A stretch of 64,000 nucleotides of DNA from Virgibacillus dokdonensis. Its GTDB lineage: Bacteria; Bacillota; Bacilli; Bacillales; Amphibacillaceae. Numbering within the stretch: the stretch's first letter is position 1; the number at the start of each line of letters is the position of its first letter. Made by a program: the position numbers and the translations under genes. Positions 18,187 through 26,667 of this stretch are shown here, piece after piece. Below the pieces are notes generated by a model, which saw only the letters and a list, made by a program, of their open reading frames with translations, was not told the DNA's origin and made no database searches. The stretch is from NCBI RefSeq assembly GCF_900166595.1, contig NZ_LT745763.1, forward strand, positions 1,644,814-1,708,813, read 5' to 3'.

Positions 18187-18289
18187 TACCGGTTAACCCA
18201 TTTAACTTCGTACTTTTGATTTTAATGCTAATATCAACAATGCATTGATATTACAATAATTAAATATATTAAATGAAAGGTTGGAATAG

Positions 18290-18922
18290 ATGACAACTTA
18301 TCAAGTCATTGATTTAGAAAGTTTTCCAAGAAGAAACTATTATGATTATTTTATGGCGATAGATACAATGTTTGAAATGACAGTAAAAATAGATGTTACC
18401 CAAGCAGTTAAAAAATGCAAAGACGAATCTATAAGTTTTTATGCTTACTCTATTTTTAATTTAACTAGATCGGTTAACGAAATTCCGAATTTGAGGTATG
18501 CCCACATAGATAAGCAATTAGTAGAATGGCAAGAATTAGTGCCAACGTTTACGGCTTTTAATCAAGAAACTAAGTTATTTTATAGTTTATGGTTGGAAGG
18601 ATTAACGGATTATAAATCTGTTAACCGTGAGTACAGAAAGCTTATAAAATACTATGCAAATACAACAGATATCGCACCAATGGGAGATGCTCCCCCCAAC
18701 GTGATGAATATTTCATCAATTCCTTGGATGCATTTTGAACATTTTTCATCTCATTCAGGAGCTATCAAAAATAATTTAACACCAATGATTACCAGTGGAA
18801 AGTACGAAAAAGTTGGTTCACAGTTGTTAATGCCAGTGAATATTAAGGTTCATCACGCAACAGTAGATGGTTACCATGTGACGTTATTTTTTGAAATACT
18901 GCAACGTGAAATGAACCGTTAA
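18290..18922 (+). CDS. Type A chloramphenicol acetyltransferase-like protein
   Basis: CAT enzymes acetylate chloramphenicol with acetyl-CoA. AAAGGTTGGA precedes ATG 18290. The 210-residue protein is close to family size (215-220) and collinear with it: FEMTVKIDVT near the start, a MNISSIPWMHFEHF block, then VHHATVDGYHVTLFF with the catalytic histidine pair at 188-189 and the structural aspartate in the HHxxxDG motif. All key positions seem present. The sequence between motifs departs from the common catA alleles that I remember, so it may be a divergent chromosomal variant with weaker activity. A terminator follows at 18942. Confidence 0.85.
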   Translation: MTTYQVIDLESFPRRNYYDYFMAIDTMFEMTVKIDVTQAVKKCKDESISFYAYSIFNLTRSVNEIPNLRYAHIDKQLVEWQELVPTFTAFNQETKLFYSLWLEGLTDYKSVNREYRKLIKYYANTTDIAPMGDAPPNVMNISSIPWMHFEHFSSHSGAIKNNLTPMITSGKYEKVGSQLLMPVNIKVHHATVDGYHVTLFFEILQREMNR

Positions 18923-18941
18923 CTTTTAGGAGAAAGGGATG

Positions 18942-18984
18942 TAGAGCAAGCGTAAGAGGTGTACTCTTGCTCTAATCGTTTTTA
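18942..18984 (+). terminator. Terminator after the cat-like gene
   Basis: TAGAGCAAG (18942-18950) pairs with CTTGCTCTA (18966-18974) and is followed by ATCGTTTTTA. Confidence 0.7.
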
Positions 18985-19077
18985 TAATATACTTCTTGAA
19001 CCTTCTAGCAGAATATTAAAAAGCATTTAATTTCAAGCTAGAACTATTCAACTAAAGGGTGCGATTGTAGCAGACTA

Positions 19078-19124
19078 AAAGCCTAATTCCTCGATAAAAT
19101 ATAAAACAGGAGTTAGGTTTTTTA
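19078..19124 (+). terminator. Second hairpin terminator
   Basis: AAGCCTAATTCCT (19079-19091) pairs with AGGAGTTAGGTTT (19108-19120) through two G-T pairs, and a T run follows. It may end a decayed gene, or back up the previous terminator. Confidence 0.6.
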
Positions 19125-19267
19125 TTTATGGTATATTTTTATTGGCTGTAGTCAATTGTCTTCTAACAATTATATTGTATTTTTCTGTTTAATTTAATGC
19201 GTTAAATATATGTTCTTAGAGTAAAAGTATTGATGTTAAAGTATTTTTAGTATTTTACTCCTGATGA

Positions 19268-19498
19268 GCTCCTGAACCAAGTCCTGAAGATAAACAAATT
19301 ACCAAAGGTCTGAAAGAGGTATTGGAAAAACTGAATATACAGTTTTTAGATCATTTTATTGTCGGAAAAGAAAGTGTTTATTCATTTGCAAAATATATTC
19401 CTGAATATGTATGTAGAAATGAAGATTATAGCAGTTTTGTTCAAAAACAGGCTAAGATAAAAAGAGGTAAACAAATGGCATTTGAGCTGGAATTATGA
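19268..19498 (+). pseudogene. RadC/JAB-domain protein, C-terminal relic
   Basis: The open frame reads PEPSPEDKQITKGLKEVLEK then LNIQFLDHFIVGKESVYSF. This is the C-terminal end of RadC-like JAB domains, where PS.ED..iT..L.e....L.I.llDHiIvg is conserved. The N-terminal part with the metal-binding HxH is missing and a TGA precedes the frame. RadC-like proteins are usual passengers of ICEs and plasmids beside topoisomerase III genes. The tail RGKQMAFELEL is not part of the family core. Dead fragment. Confidence 0.6.
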
Positions 19499-19523
19499 GT
19501 GAGAAAGAGGGAGAAATATCTAA

Positions 19524-21665
19524 ATGGGAAACATACTAATCTTAGCCGAAAAACCAAGTCAAGGAAAAGCTTATGGCAATGTGTTTCAAAATGTAAGCAA
19601 ACGAGACGGGTATCTGGAAGTGCAAGATAGTCGTTTTTTTAATGGAGAAAAAGCATATATTACTTGGGGATTTGGTCACTTAGTGGAGCTTGTGCCTCCT
19701 GAAGCATATAATCAGAGTTGGAAGAAATGGGATTTGAATAAGTTGCCTATTATGCCTGAGGCGTTTCAGTTTCAAGTAGCTAAAGATAAGCAGAAACAAT
19801 TTCAAGTGGTGAAGCGTTTATGCAACCAAGTGAAAGGAATTATTATCGCTACAGATAGTGACAGGGAAGGAGAAAATATTGCAAGAAGTATTTTGCAACA
19901 AGCTGGTGCAAACCATAAACCGATAAAACGATTGTGGATCAATTCTTTGGAAGTCGAAGAGATTGAAAAAGGATTGCAACGCTTACAAGATGGCAATAAC
20001 TACATTGCTTTGTATAAAGAAGCACAAACAAGACAGTATAGTGATTGGTTAGTTGGCATGAATGCTTCTCGTTTATACACGTTGCTTTTACAAAAGAAAG
20101 GGTTACAAGGGGTATTTAGTGTTGGGCGCGTACAAACACCAACGCTCTATTTGATTTATAAACGTCAAGAAGAAATTGCAAACTTTACGTCCCAGCCATT
20201 TTTTGAGCTCGCAGGAAATTTGACGGTGCATGAGCAAAGCTTTGAAGCTAAACATAATCAGCGCTATGATACCAAACAAAAAGCGATGGATATTTTACAG
20301 TCCCATGGTATTCAAGAAGGTGAGCAGGATGGGAAAGTAAAAGAACTAGAAAAGGCACAAAAGAAAACGAGAGCTCCGAAGCTGCACTCTTTATCTACGT
20401 TACAAACAAAGATGAACAAACAACGGAAGTATAGTCCATCTATGGTACTGGAGATTGTTCAAGGCTTGTATGAAAAGAAATTGGTCACTTATCCTCGAAC
20501 GGACTGTCACTTTATTACAGAGAATGAATTTATTTATGTGAAGCAAAACTTGACTGCCTATCAAGAGTCTTTAGGTATTTCTTTTTCTGTGAAGTATCCA
20601 GCAGCAAGAAAAGCGTACGTGGATAGCTCGAAGGTACAAGAGCACTACGCCATCATTCCAACCAAACAAGTTCCACAGCTGGAACGTTTGACAGAAAAAG
20701 AAAGGGATGTGTATCGAGAAATTTTAGCAACAACCTTGGCCATGTTTGCACCCGATTATGAATATGAAGAAACAAAAGTAATCATTGATGTGCAAGGGTT
20801 AAGCTTTTATAAAACTGGGAAAGTAGAAACGAATCGAGGATGGAAGGTGTTATTTCCACAGGAGAAGCAACAGAAGCAAAAGGAACAACCTGCGCAGCTT
20901 CCTGCCATGAAGCAAGGAGATGCTTGCATGGTCGATGTATTTATAAAAGAAGGAAAAACGCAACCTCCTAAACCGTATACGGAGGGTAATTTAATTCAGG
21001 TGATGAAACATGCGGGAAAGGACGTTGAGGATGAAGAAGCAAAGCATATTTTAAAACAAAAGGAAGGCATTGGAACAGAGGCTACTAGGGCAAGTATTAT
21101 TGAAACGTTAAAACACCAGCAGTATATTGAAATAAAGAAAAATGTGGTGTACGTAACATCAAAAGGGAAAATCCTTTGCCAAGCTGTAGATGGGACATTA
21201 CTAGCTAGTCCAGAAATGACAGCAAAATGGGAAACTTATCTAGCGAAAATAGGGAGAAAGGAAGGATCTCAAGATAAATTTGTAGCTAATATAAAGAAAT
21301 TCGTTACTTATTTATTGGAACAAGCACCTAATCAATTAGCAACGCTAAAAGGTGAAATCAACCAGGTATCAGAGCAATCCTATGTTGGCGATTGTCCCAT
21401 GTGTCAAACCGGTAAACTGCAAGATAAGGGGAAATTTTACGGATGTAGTGGCTACCAAGAGGGATGTACATTTAGCCTGCCTAAAACAATATTAACGAAG
21501 AAGTTGCCGCAAACAGCTGTTCAATCTCTTTTAAAAGGAAAGCGAACGAATTTGATTAAGGGATTTAAAAGTAAGAAAAGGAAGAAGTTTGATGCGTATT
21601 TAATGTTGGATTTAGGAGGGAAAATAACCTTTGAATTCCCGAAGAGGAACAGGGGGAAATCGTAG
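19524..21665 (+). CDS. topB: DNA topoisomerase III (mobile-element type)
   Basis: Type IA topoisomerase that decatenates DNA, often carried by ICEs and large plasmids. The start ATG follows GAGGGAGAA. The Toprim domain opens with ILILAEKPSQGKAYG and holds the metal site DSDREGEN at about residues 112-119. The active tyrosine is in LVTYPRTD at about residue 324. The acidic FxK.G linker and GIGTEATRASIIE block are present, and a zinc ribbon (CPMC...CSGYQEGC) starts near residue 623. At 713 residues it is full length with no defect. Its context beside a relaxase relic, RadC relic, ArdC-like gene and ParMR supports an element origin rather than the core topB. Confidence 0.93.
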   Translation: MGNILILAEKPSQGKAYGNVFQNVSKRDGYLEVQDSRFFNGEKAYITWGFGHLVELVPPEAYNQSWKKWDLNKLPIMPEAFQFQVAKDKQKQFQVVKRLCNQVKGIIIATDSDREGENIARSILQQAGANHKPIKRLWINSLEVEEIEKGLQRLQDGNNYIALYKEAQTRQYSDWLVGMNASRLYTLLLQKKGLQGVFSVGRVQTPTLYLIYKRQEEIANFTSQPFFELAGNLTVHEQSFEAKHNQRYDTKQKAMDILQSHGIQEGEQDGKVKELEKAQKKTRAPKLHSLSTLQTKMNKQRKYSPSMVLEIVQGLYEKKLVTYPRTDCHFITENEFIYVKQNLTAYQESLGISFSVKYPAARKAYVDSSKVQEHYAIIPTKQVPQLERLTEKERDVYREILATTLAMFAPDYEYEETKVIIDVQGLSFYKTGKVETNRGWKVLFPQEKQQKQKEQPAQLPAMKQGDACMVDVFIKEGKTQPPKPYTEGNLIQVMKHAGKDVEDEEAKHILKQKEGIGTEATRASIIETLKHQQYIEIKKNVVYVTSKGKILCQAVDGTLLASPEMTAKWETYLAKIGRKEGSQDKFVANIKKFVTYLLEQAPNQLATLKGEINQVSEQSYVGDCPMCQTGKLQDKGKFYGCSGYQEGCTFSLPKTILTKKLPQTAVQSLLKGKRTNLIKGFKSKKRKKFDAYLMLDLGGKITFEFPKRNRGKS

Positions 21666-21861
21666 TTTTCTATTTTTTGTGAAATTAGAGCTGTAACTTA
21701 AATTTAGATTTAACTACAGCTCATTGTATACTAATGGATCCAATTGTTATTTATTTAATCTAGTAATCTCTGAGTAGTTGAATTTAATTTTAATTAAATG
21801 ATCATAAATTATAGTTTGGATTAATTTATAATACACTCTATCTGAAAATTCGAACGTAAAT

Positions 21862-22290
21862 TTATAATGTACAAAAAATACCTTTATACATTATAATCCC
21901 GACTAAAAATAAAACAAGGGCTATCATGCCGTATGCAGAAAAAATCATATTCATAACAGTACCTATCCCATCTTTCCAGGAATCTGTATCTTTAAGGGAA
22001 AGCGTAAATAAAAAAGCTAAAAATGCTATAGGGATAGAAACAATTGTAGAAGGAATAACGGACTTTAAAAAATGTTTAATAGAGTATGACTCTAGTTCAT
22101 CTATTTTTATTTGAATGTAAGAGTAAATGGTTTTCTAATTTAGAATCGCTTAATTTATATCTGTTTTTCCATTCTAAAAAAATTTGTTGGCTTTTAATAA
22201 ATTGAGCATTTTTTCTTTTGTATTTTGTTTCCTTTTTAATGTCTTTTACCAACTCTTTAATAATTGTGTCAATGTTAATAATGTGTAACC
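21862..22290 (-). pseudogene. Small membrane protein, frameshifted and start-less
   Basis: Minus-strand frames give an N-terminal soluble part (IIKELVKDIKKETKYKRKN..., with LEWKNRYKLSDSKLENHLLLHS) from about 22290. After a shift near 22100 comes SYSIKHFLKSVIP and two hydrophobic helices (STIVSIPIAFLAFLFTLSL and GMIALVLFLVGIIM). AGGAGGG precedes the frame, but the codon at start position is TTA, not a valid start. So both the start and the frame appear broken. I do not recognise the family. Confidence 0.45.
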
Positions 22291-22403
22291 CTCCTGATAC
22301 CAGTTAAATATGACAGACCAAGTATATAATTGTATATATTTTCTGTGCTTTTGTTCAAAGCTTTTTCTTTTCAATGAATGGATTCACTTATTAAGATTGA
22401 TTC

Positions 22404-22718
22404 CTACCAAAACCATTGTTTAAGTTGAATATTTTCATAGTTTTCCTTGTAAATACGATTCATTTCTTTGAGTTGAGTTATATTATCTATAAAGCGTTCC
22501 ATTAAGGCGTGATTTGCTTTTCCGTCAAAATATTGGTTGATTTTGCTTAAAATAACCTGATGTTTTTGTAAAAGTGACAAAACAGCGTAACTGTGCTCTA
22601 ATTGCATCTTTGTAATGTCCACATTTTCTTCTAAGTTCTGTTTAATTTGCTTCTCTAACGCTTCTTTCTGTGCTTTAGTTTCTAGGTAATCTTTCCACCA
22701 ATCACTTCTACTACTCAT
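22404..22718 (-). CDS. Small helical partner of the lipase, type VII accessory-like
   Basis: The ATG at 22716-22718 follows GGGATGGTGA. The gene begins 18 bp after the lipase stop codon and is clearly co-transcribed. The 104-residue protein starts MSSRSDWWKDYLETKAQKEA and is entirely helical, with leucine-rich amphipathic segments and no signal peptide. Secreted LXG-type and TslA-type effectors need small helical partners (DUF3130/Lap/TlaA-like) that pack against their helical targeting region. This gene has the right size, shape and place. The assignment comes from context; I cannot name its Pfam family with confidence. Confidence 0.55.
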   Translation of the reverse strand: MSSRSDWWKDYLETKAQKEALEKQIKQNLEENVDITKMQLEHSYAVLSLLQKHQVILSKINQYFDGKANHALMERFIDNITQLKEMNRIYKENYENIQLKQWFW

Positions 22719-22735
22719 TGTTTCACCATCCCTTA

Positions 22736-23998
22736 TTAACGTATATGTAGCCATTGAGCAAGTATTTGATCGATTTGTTTAAAATTTTTACTCATTTTAA
22801 CCATATGGTAAGCTATTTCTCCTGTATCATTTTGATTCTTTCGAAGCTTTTCCAAAAGATGTTCAAACTCATTTATATCGATCAAAGAAGGAATTCCATC
22901 TGTTCCAATATTTGTTAATTCACGAAATATTTCATCCACATGAGAGGTATTTAATTTATCGTAGTTTCCTAAACCAACTATGTTTCTATATGTATTTCTT
23001 AATTGTTTCATTGAATCTAGATGATCGTCCAGTAATCGAATTAGCGCAGCTCTTGTAGTTGCAATTAGTTCTTCGCTTTCCTCCATTTCCATGGCTAATT
23101 GATGCATAAGCTCTGTTTGAATACGGATATGAAAGTCATGAACGCCCCTATTTTTCAATTCCAGTGGCGAGGATTGTAACTGCCCTTTAATTTTTTCACC
23201 ATATAATAAGTGGGGAAGGAAATATCCTTCTTCATTATACATATCCTCACTTACGTAGTTCTTGATACGATGTGTCTTAAGAGTTTTTCCGTTGTTCACT
23301 GCTGGATCACCGACATAATATACAGAACCAACAGAGTGCTCGTAAAACGTTCCCACGAAGTCGTCATGGTATGTGTAAGAAATAATATTATCTTTAAATT
23401 CCCCATTTAAAGCCCGTTCTTGATCTTCTTTGGATAACAGATCAAACACGTCAGCTGAAGCAAACGTAACCGCGTTTGAGTCATGTTTGACAGCGAAATA
23501 TTGGGCAAGACCTCCCCCTAAAGAATGTCCGGTAAAAACGATATTGTTTGCACCATGCTTTTTAACATATTTTTCAACAATGGGCGCAGCTTCTGTAAAT
23601 TGGTTTTTATTTGTATACGTGAGGGTTTTATCTTTGGAGTTAAGTTTTGCCTTCCCCGTTGTTAAAGCAGCGTCTTGAGATGGGGTTCCTAAATAAGGTG
23701 TTTTTCCATGTTCTTTTTTGGTATAATCGTAATCACCAAGAATAATTCCATGAAGATCCTCTTCATAATCTTTAAGAGAATCTGGCTCTGTGCCCCTGAA
23801 ACTGATAACGATTTCATTTGTGGCGGGGTTTTTGAGCACATAACCGTCTAATCCAGTATCAGCGCTTTTAATGGTTTCGATAGGATACCAAGAAGTTTTT
23901 ACGTCATCACTTATCTTTATTTTTATTTGTAGAACGTCATCTTGATATGTATTTTCAGATATAGTAGCAGCCTCTAAATCTTTAATGTGATTATTCAA
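22736..23998 (-). CDS. TslA-like lipase toxin with C-terminal helical targeting domain
   Basis: A 420-residue protein starting MNNHIKDLEAATISENTY without a Sec signal. Residues 60-250 form a class 3 lipase / DUF6792-like alpha-beta hydrolase: ISFRGTEP (oxyanion region), nucleophile Ser159 in TGHSLGGGLAQYF, Asp212/213 in YHDDFVG, and His243 in KTHRIKNY. Residues 280-420 are all helical, resembling an LXG targeting domain placed at the C-terminus. This reversed order, toxin first and targeting second, is what was described for Staphylococcus aureus TslA, a type VII-secreted phospholipase toxin. A helical partner gene follows and DUF1433 lipoproteins lie divergently, as for TslA/TilA. No T7SS core gene is in the window, so secretion would need one elsewhere. 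Confidence 0.75.
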   Translation of the reverse strand: MNNHIKDLEAATISENTYQDDVLQIKIKISDDVKTSWYPIETIKSADTGLDGYVLKNPATNEIVISFRGTEPDSLKDYEEDLHGIILGDYDYTKKEHGKTPYLGTPSQDAALTTGKAKLNSKDKTLTYTNKNQFTEAAPIVEKYVKKHGANNIVFTGHSLGGGLAQYFAVKHDSNAVTFASADVFDLLSKEDQERALNGEFKDNIISYTYHDDFVGTFYEHSVGSVYYVGDPAVNNGKTLKTHRIKNYVSEDMYNEEGYFLPHLLYGEKIKGQLQSSPLELKNRGVHDFHIRIQTELMHQLAMEMEESEELIATTRAALIRLLDDHLDSMKQLRNTYRNIVGLGNYDKLNTSHVDEIFRELTNIGTDGIPSLIDINEFEHLLEKLRKNQNDTGEIAYHMVKMSKNFKQIDQILAQWLHIR

Positions 23999-24042
23999 TT
24001 TATCCTGCCCCTTATTATTTTAATTAGATGAGGTGAACCGCT

Positions 24043-24381
24043 TTGAAAATATTTAATATTGTTTTAATTATATTTATTATACTATTAGGAGGTTGTAATG
24101 TGAACTCTAGTCAAAAAACTTATGATGATGAAACATCAGAAAAAGCAAAGTCAATTGTTAAGAGTTATTTAATCAATAATTATCATGGCGTCGAAGATAT
24201 TGAATTAGGTGAGCTATATCAATCGCCTATGGGAAGTATGACAGTTGATGGTAAAGTTAATGGTAATGAAGAATTTTCTATAACCTTTACTGATAAATTA
24301 AAGGTTAGAAGTCTTGTGGTAAAAAGCAAGAATTTTCCGGAAGAAAAAGAGCAATGTAAAGAAAAAGACTGTAATTATTGA
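24043..24381 (+). CDS. DUF1433-type lipoprotein, candidate lipase immunity 1
   Basis: The start used gives MKIFNIVLIIFIILLGGCNV: a signal peptide with lipobox LLGGC, so Cys18 would be lipidated and the protein held on the outer face of the membrane. The mature part has SIVKSYLINNYHGVEDIEL then SPMGSMTVDGKVNGNEEFS, matching the PMG..i.G.vN pattern of DUF1433. It ends with an acidic tail including EEKEQCKEKDCNY. It is divergent from the lipase gene 45 bp away. In S. aureus, DUF1433 lipoproteins (TilA) neutralise TslA outside the cell, so an immunity role is a good inference. Confidence 0.75.
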   Translation: MKIFNIVLIIFIILLGGCNVNSSQKTYDDETSEKAKSIVKSYLINNYHGVEDIELGELYQSPMGSMTVDGKVNGNEEFSITFTDKLKVRSLVVKSKNFPEEKEQCKEKDCNY

Positions 24382-24558
24382 AATCTACCCAAAATGCTAT
24401 AAAATCTTGCTGTTGATAGTTGCTTGGAAACATATGTAGTTTTTACAGATTACTCTAAAACGTGAAGGAAAGGTTTGCGACTATTAGAAGAAGATATGAT
24501 ACATATAAAATAAAACTCCTAGTATATTATTGATATAAGGTCATCTGTTCTATCTCTC

Positions 24559-24600
24559 AAAAGCTTTGAGCAATGCATTTTTTTGTTCCAAGCTTTTTTA
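24559..24600 (+). terminator. Hairpin terminator between lipoprotein genes
   Basis: AAAAGCTT (24559-24566) pairs with AAGCTTTTTT (24590-24599) and continues as T. Its loop begins TGAGCAA, a pattern shared with terminators at 33879 and 51283. Confidence 0.6.
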
Positions 24601-24713
24601 TTTTTAATTTGTTGAAATAAGGTAGATAACTCGAGTTATCAAGAATCACTCTGGCTTTTGCTGTAATAATTAACCATTTTTTGTTATTAGTTAATTTGTT
24701 AGGAAGTGATACG

Positions 24714-25064
24714 ATGAAAAAACTTTTCATTTCAACAATTTTTATTATCACTACACTATTAGGAGGTTGTGTTGTGAACTCAAATAAAGAAACCTTGGAT
24801 GAAAATACCATTCGAAAAGCAAAAAATACAGCGGAAAGTTACCTTAAAAACAACTATAAAAATATTGATAAAATAGAGTTTAGTGATAATTATAGTAGTC
24901 CAATGGCAGGATTTATGATCAGAGGCATAGTTAATAATAACAAAGAAGCGAACTTTTCCATTGATATGGATGTTAACAACAACTTTGAAATTGGGAGTGT
25001 TGGAACAGGCGAAAAATTTCCAGATATGAAAGAAGAGTGTAAAGATGAAGATTGTGACTATTAA
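24714..25064 (+). CDS. DUF1433-type lipoprotein, candidate lipase immunity 2
   Basis: ATG 24714 follows TTAGGAAGTGA. The signal peptide MKKLFISTIFIITTLLGGC again ends in a LLGGC lipobox. The mature part aligns with its neighbour: KNTAESYLKNNYKNIDKIEF, SSPMAGFMIRGIVNNNKE, and the same Cys-containing tail KEECKDEDCDY. The two intact copies and a third broken one at 33341 form a small paralogue family. Duplication of immunity genes is common where several toxin variants circulate. Role inferred from the TslA/TilA parallel. Confidence 0.75.
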   Translation: MKKLFISTIFIITTLLGGCVVNSNKETLDENTIRKAKNTAESYLKNNYKNIDKIEFSDNYSSPMAGFMIRGIVNNNKEANFSIDMDVNNNFEIGSVGTGEKFPDMKEECKDEDCDY

Positions 25065-25181
25065 GATAGCAAAACAATGATCAAGGATATAATAATTATA
25101 CTTTTTGAATACGAATTCTATACGAAAATCAATGATTTACATGGTAAGGTAATAATATAGGTTATCCCCCTAAAAAAGCTT

Positions 25182-25305
25182 TGAGCAAGTTTTTATATGA
25201 AACAGTCCCTTTTTCTAAAAGAAATGATAAAAATTATGAAAGAAAGATAGAATATAATAAAACCTTTGATTGGACAGAAATTAGTGACGTTTCTCAAATG
25301 TATTA
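25182..25305 (+). pseudogene. C-terminal scrap of an unknown gene
   Basis: An open frame without a proper start reads LSKFLYETVPFSKRNDKNYERK and ends DWTEISDVSQMY at TAA. It is joined directly to the first half of a terminator hairpin (AAAAAAGCTTTGAGCAAG), which suggests a deletion junction at about 25185. It ends 17 bp before the HTTM gene. I do not recognise it. Confidence 0.35.
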
Positions 25306-25321
25306 AGGAAGTGTAATAGCA

Positions 25322-26219
25322 ATGAATGCTGAAAGAGTAATTGACTATTTTTCTAAAGAAAGATTTACTATAGGGACGAGTATCTTACGAATTATTTTTG
25401 GTATTATTATCTTATACAACTACGTGATATTATATAGCCAACGCCATTTACTTTTCACCAATAATGGTTATGCTACATTTGGAAATAGTGGAGTATCCCT
25501 TTATGATATCTCCAATTCAACAATGTACTTTGATGTAGTTTACAACGTTGGGATAGTAGTTGCTATTTTATATACCTTAGGAGTAAAGGGAAGGTTAAGC
25601 AGTATATTAAATTTTATCTTTTATTATTCTCTATATATCCGTTTTAACCATATTGGAGATGGTGGAGACAATTTAATGATAATCGCATTGTTTTTCTTGA
25701 TATTTACTGATTGTACAAAGTACTTTTCTTTCGAACAGAACATTAAGAATAGAAAGTCAAAACACCCAAATTTGAAAAATCTAACCTTCATTTTGCATGA
25801 ATTTTCAGTGTTTTTTTATAGTTGCTCAAGTTATAATAGTTTATATGGTTTCGGCAACTTATCAGTTAATGGGCGAAACTTGGTTATCAGGGACGGCTTT
25901 ATATTATATTTCGCAAGTTCAAACAATGTCCTCTCCTATTTTTGAAAAACTAGCTACAGGCTCCCTTGTTTATTTAGGAGTAATACTTACTTATGCAAGT
26001 ATTTTCGTAAAATACGCATTTGCATTCATGATATTTAATAATAAAACAAAAATATTTATTGTTTCTTGTATTTGTATGTTTCATATAGGGATTGGAATCA
26101 GTATACAGTTATATACTTTCTCTCTAATTATGATTGCCGTTGAAGCATTGCTATTTACAAATGAAGAATACTATTCGTTTTATAACAAACTCCAAAAAAC
26201 AGGCATTAAGATCAAATAA
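25322..26219 (+). pseudogene. HTTM (SdpB-like) membrane protein, one frameshift
   Basis: ATG 25322 follows AAGGAAGTG. The first frame gives an HTTM-type polytopic protein (RFTIGTSILRIIFGIIIL, FNHIGDGGDNLMIIALFF). A run of seven T at 25811-25817 shifts the frame, and the second frame resumes exactly in register with the family: FIVAQVIIVYMVSATYQL, GTALYYISQ and the last helices to TAA 26219. Intact HTTM/SdpB proteins are about 300 residues with about eight helices, and process or sense membrane peptides. The next gene starts within the stop codon, so an operon is likely. One T removed would restore the gene, so it may be phase variable or a sequencing artefact. Confidence 0.7.
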
Positions 26220-26662
26220 TGGTTGCTTACTTATACAAACGATTTTTCAAAAGGCATCTACAGAACTATAAGCTTATCGTATTTTATGACGGATGGTGTG
26301 TACTGTGCTTAACTACTGTATCAAATTTACAACGACTTGACTGGTTTGGCTTAATTACATATGTTGATTTTAGAGATAACAGTAACATTAAAAATGAGAG
26401 CCTTAATTTAAATGAATTAGAAAAACGTATGCATAGTCTAAAGGTTAAGAATAGCAAGATACAAAATGGAGTAGATTCTTTTACAGAACTTACTAAGAGA
26501 ATTATTCCACTATGGTTTTTAACTCCTATTCTTTACTTATCAAAATGGCTAGGAATTGGTAATGTGATTTATGATTTCATAGCCAAAAGAAGGAATTTAG
26601 TACCAGTAAATAAGTGTATAAATAATGTGTGTTTGAGAGAAGACACAAAGGTAGGTGACTAG
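26219..26662 (+). CDS. DCC-family thiol-disulfide oxidoreductase-like protein
   Basis: The start ATG at 26219 overlaps the HTTM stop (ATAATGG). The 147-residue protein has VFYDGWCVLCLTTVSNLQRL with Asp24, Cys27 and Cys30, the DxxCxxC motif of the DCC (DUF393) thioredoxin-like family. ITYVDFRDNS follows, and a hydrophobic stretch ending LTPILYLSKWLGIG. DCC proteins are usually fused or adjacent to HTTM proteins, which is exactly the case here. The presumed task is disulphide handling at the membrane for the HTTM partner. The substrate is unknown. Confidence 0.8.
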   Translation: MVAYLYKRFFKRHLQNYKLIVFYDGWCVLCLTTVSNLQRLDWFGLITYVDFRDNSNIKNESLNLNELEKRMHSLKVKNSKIQNGVDSFTELTKRIIPLWFLTPILYLSKWLGIGNVIYDFIAKRRNLVPVNKCINNVCLREDTKVGD

Positions 26663-26667
26663 AAACT

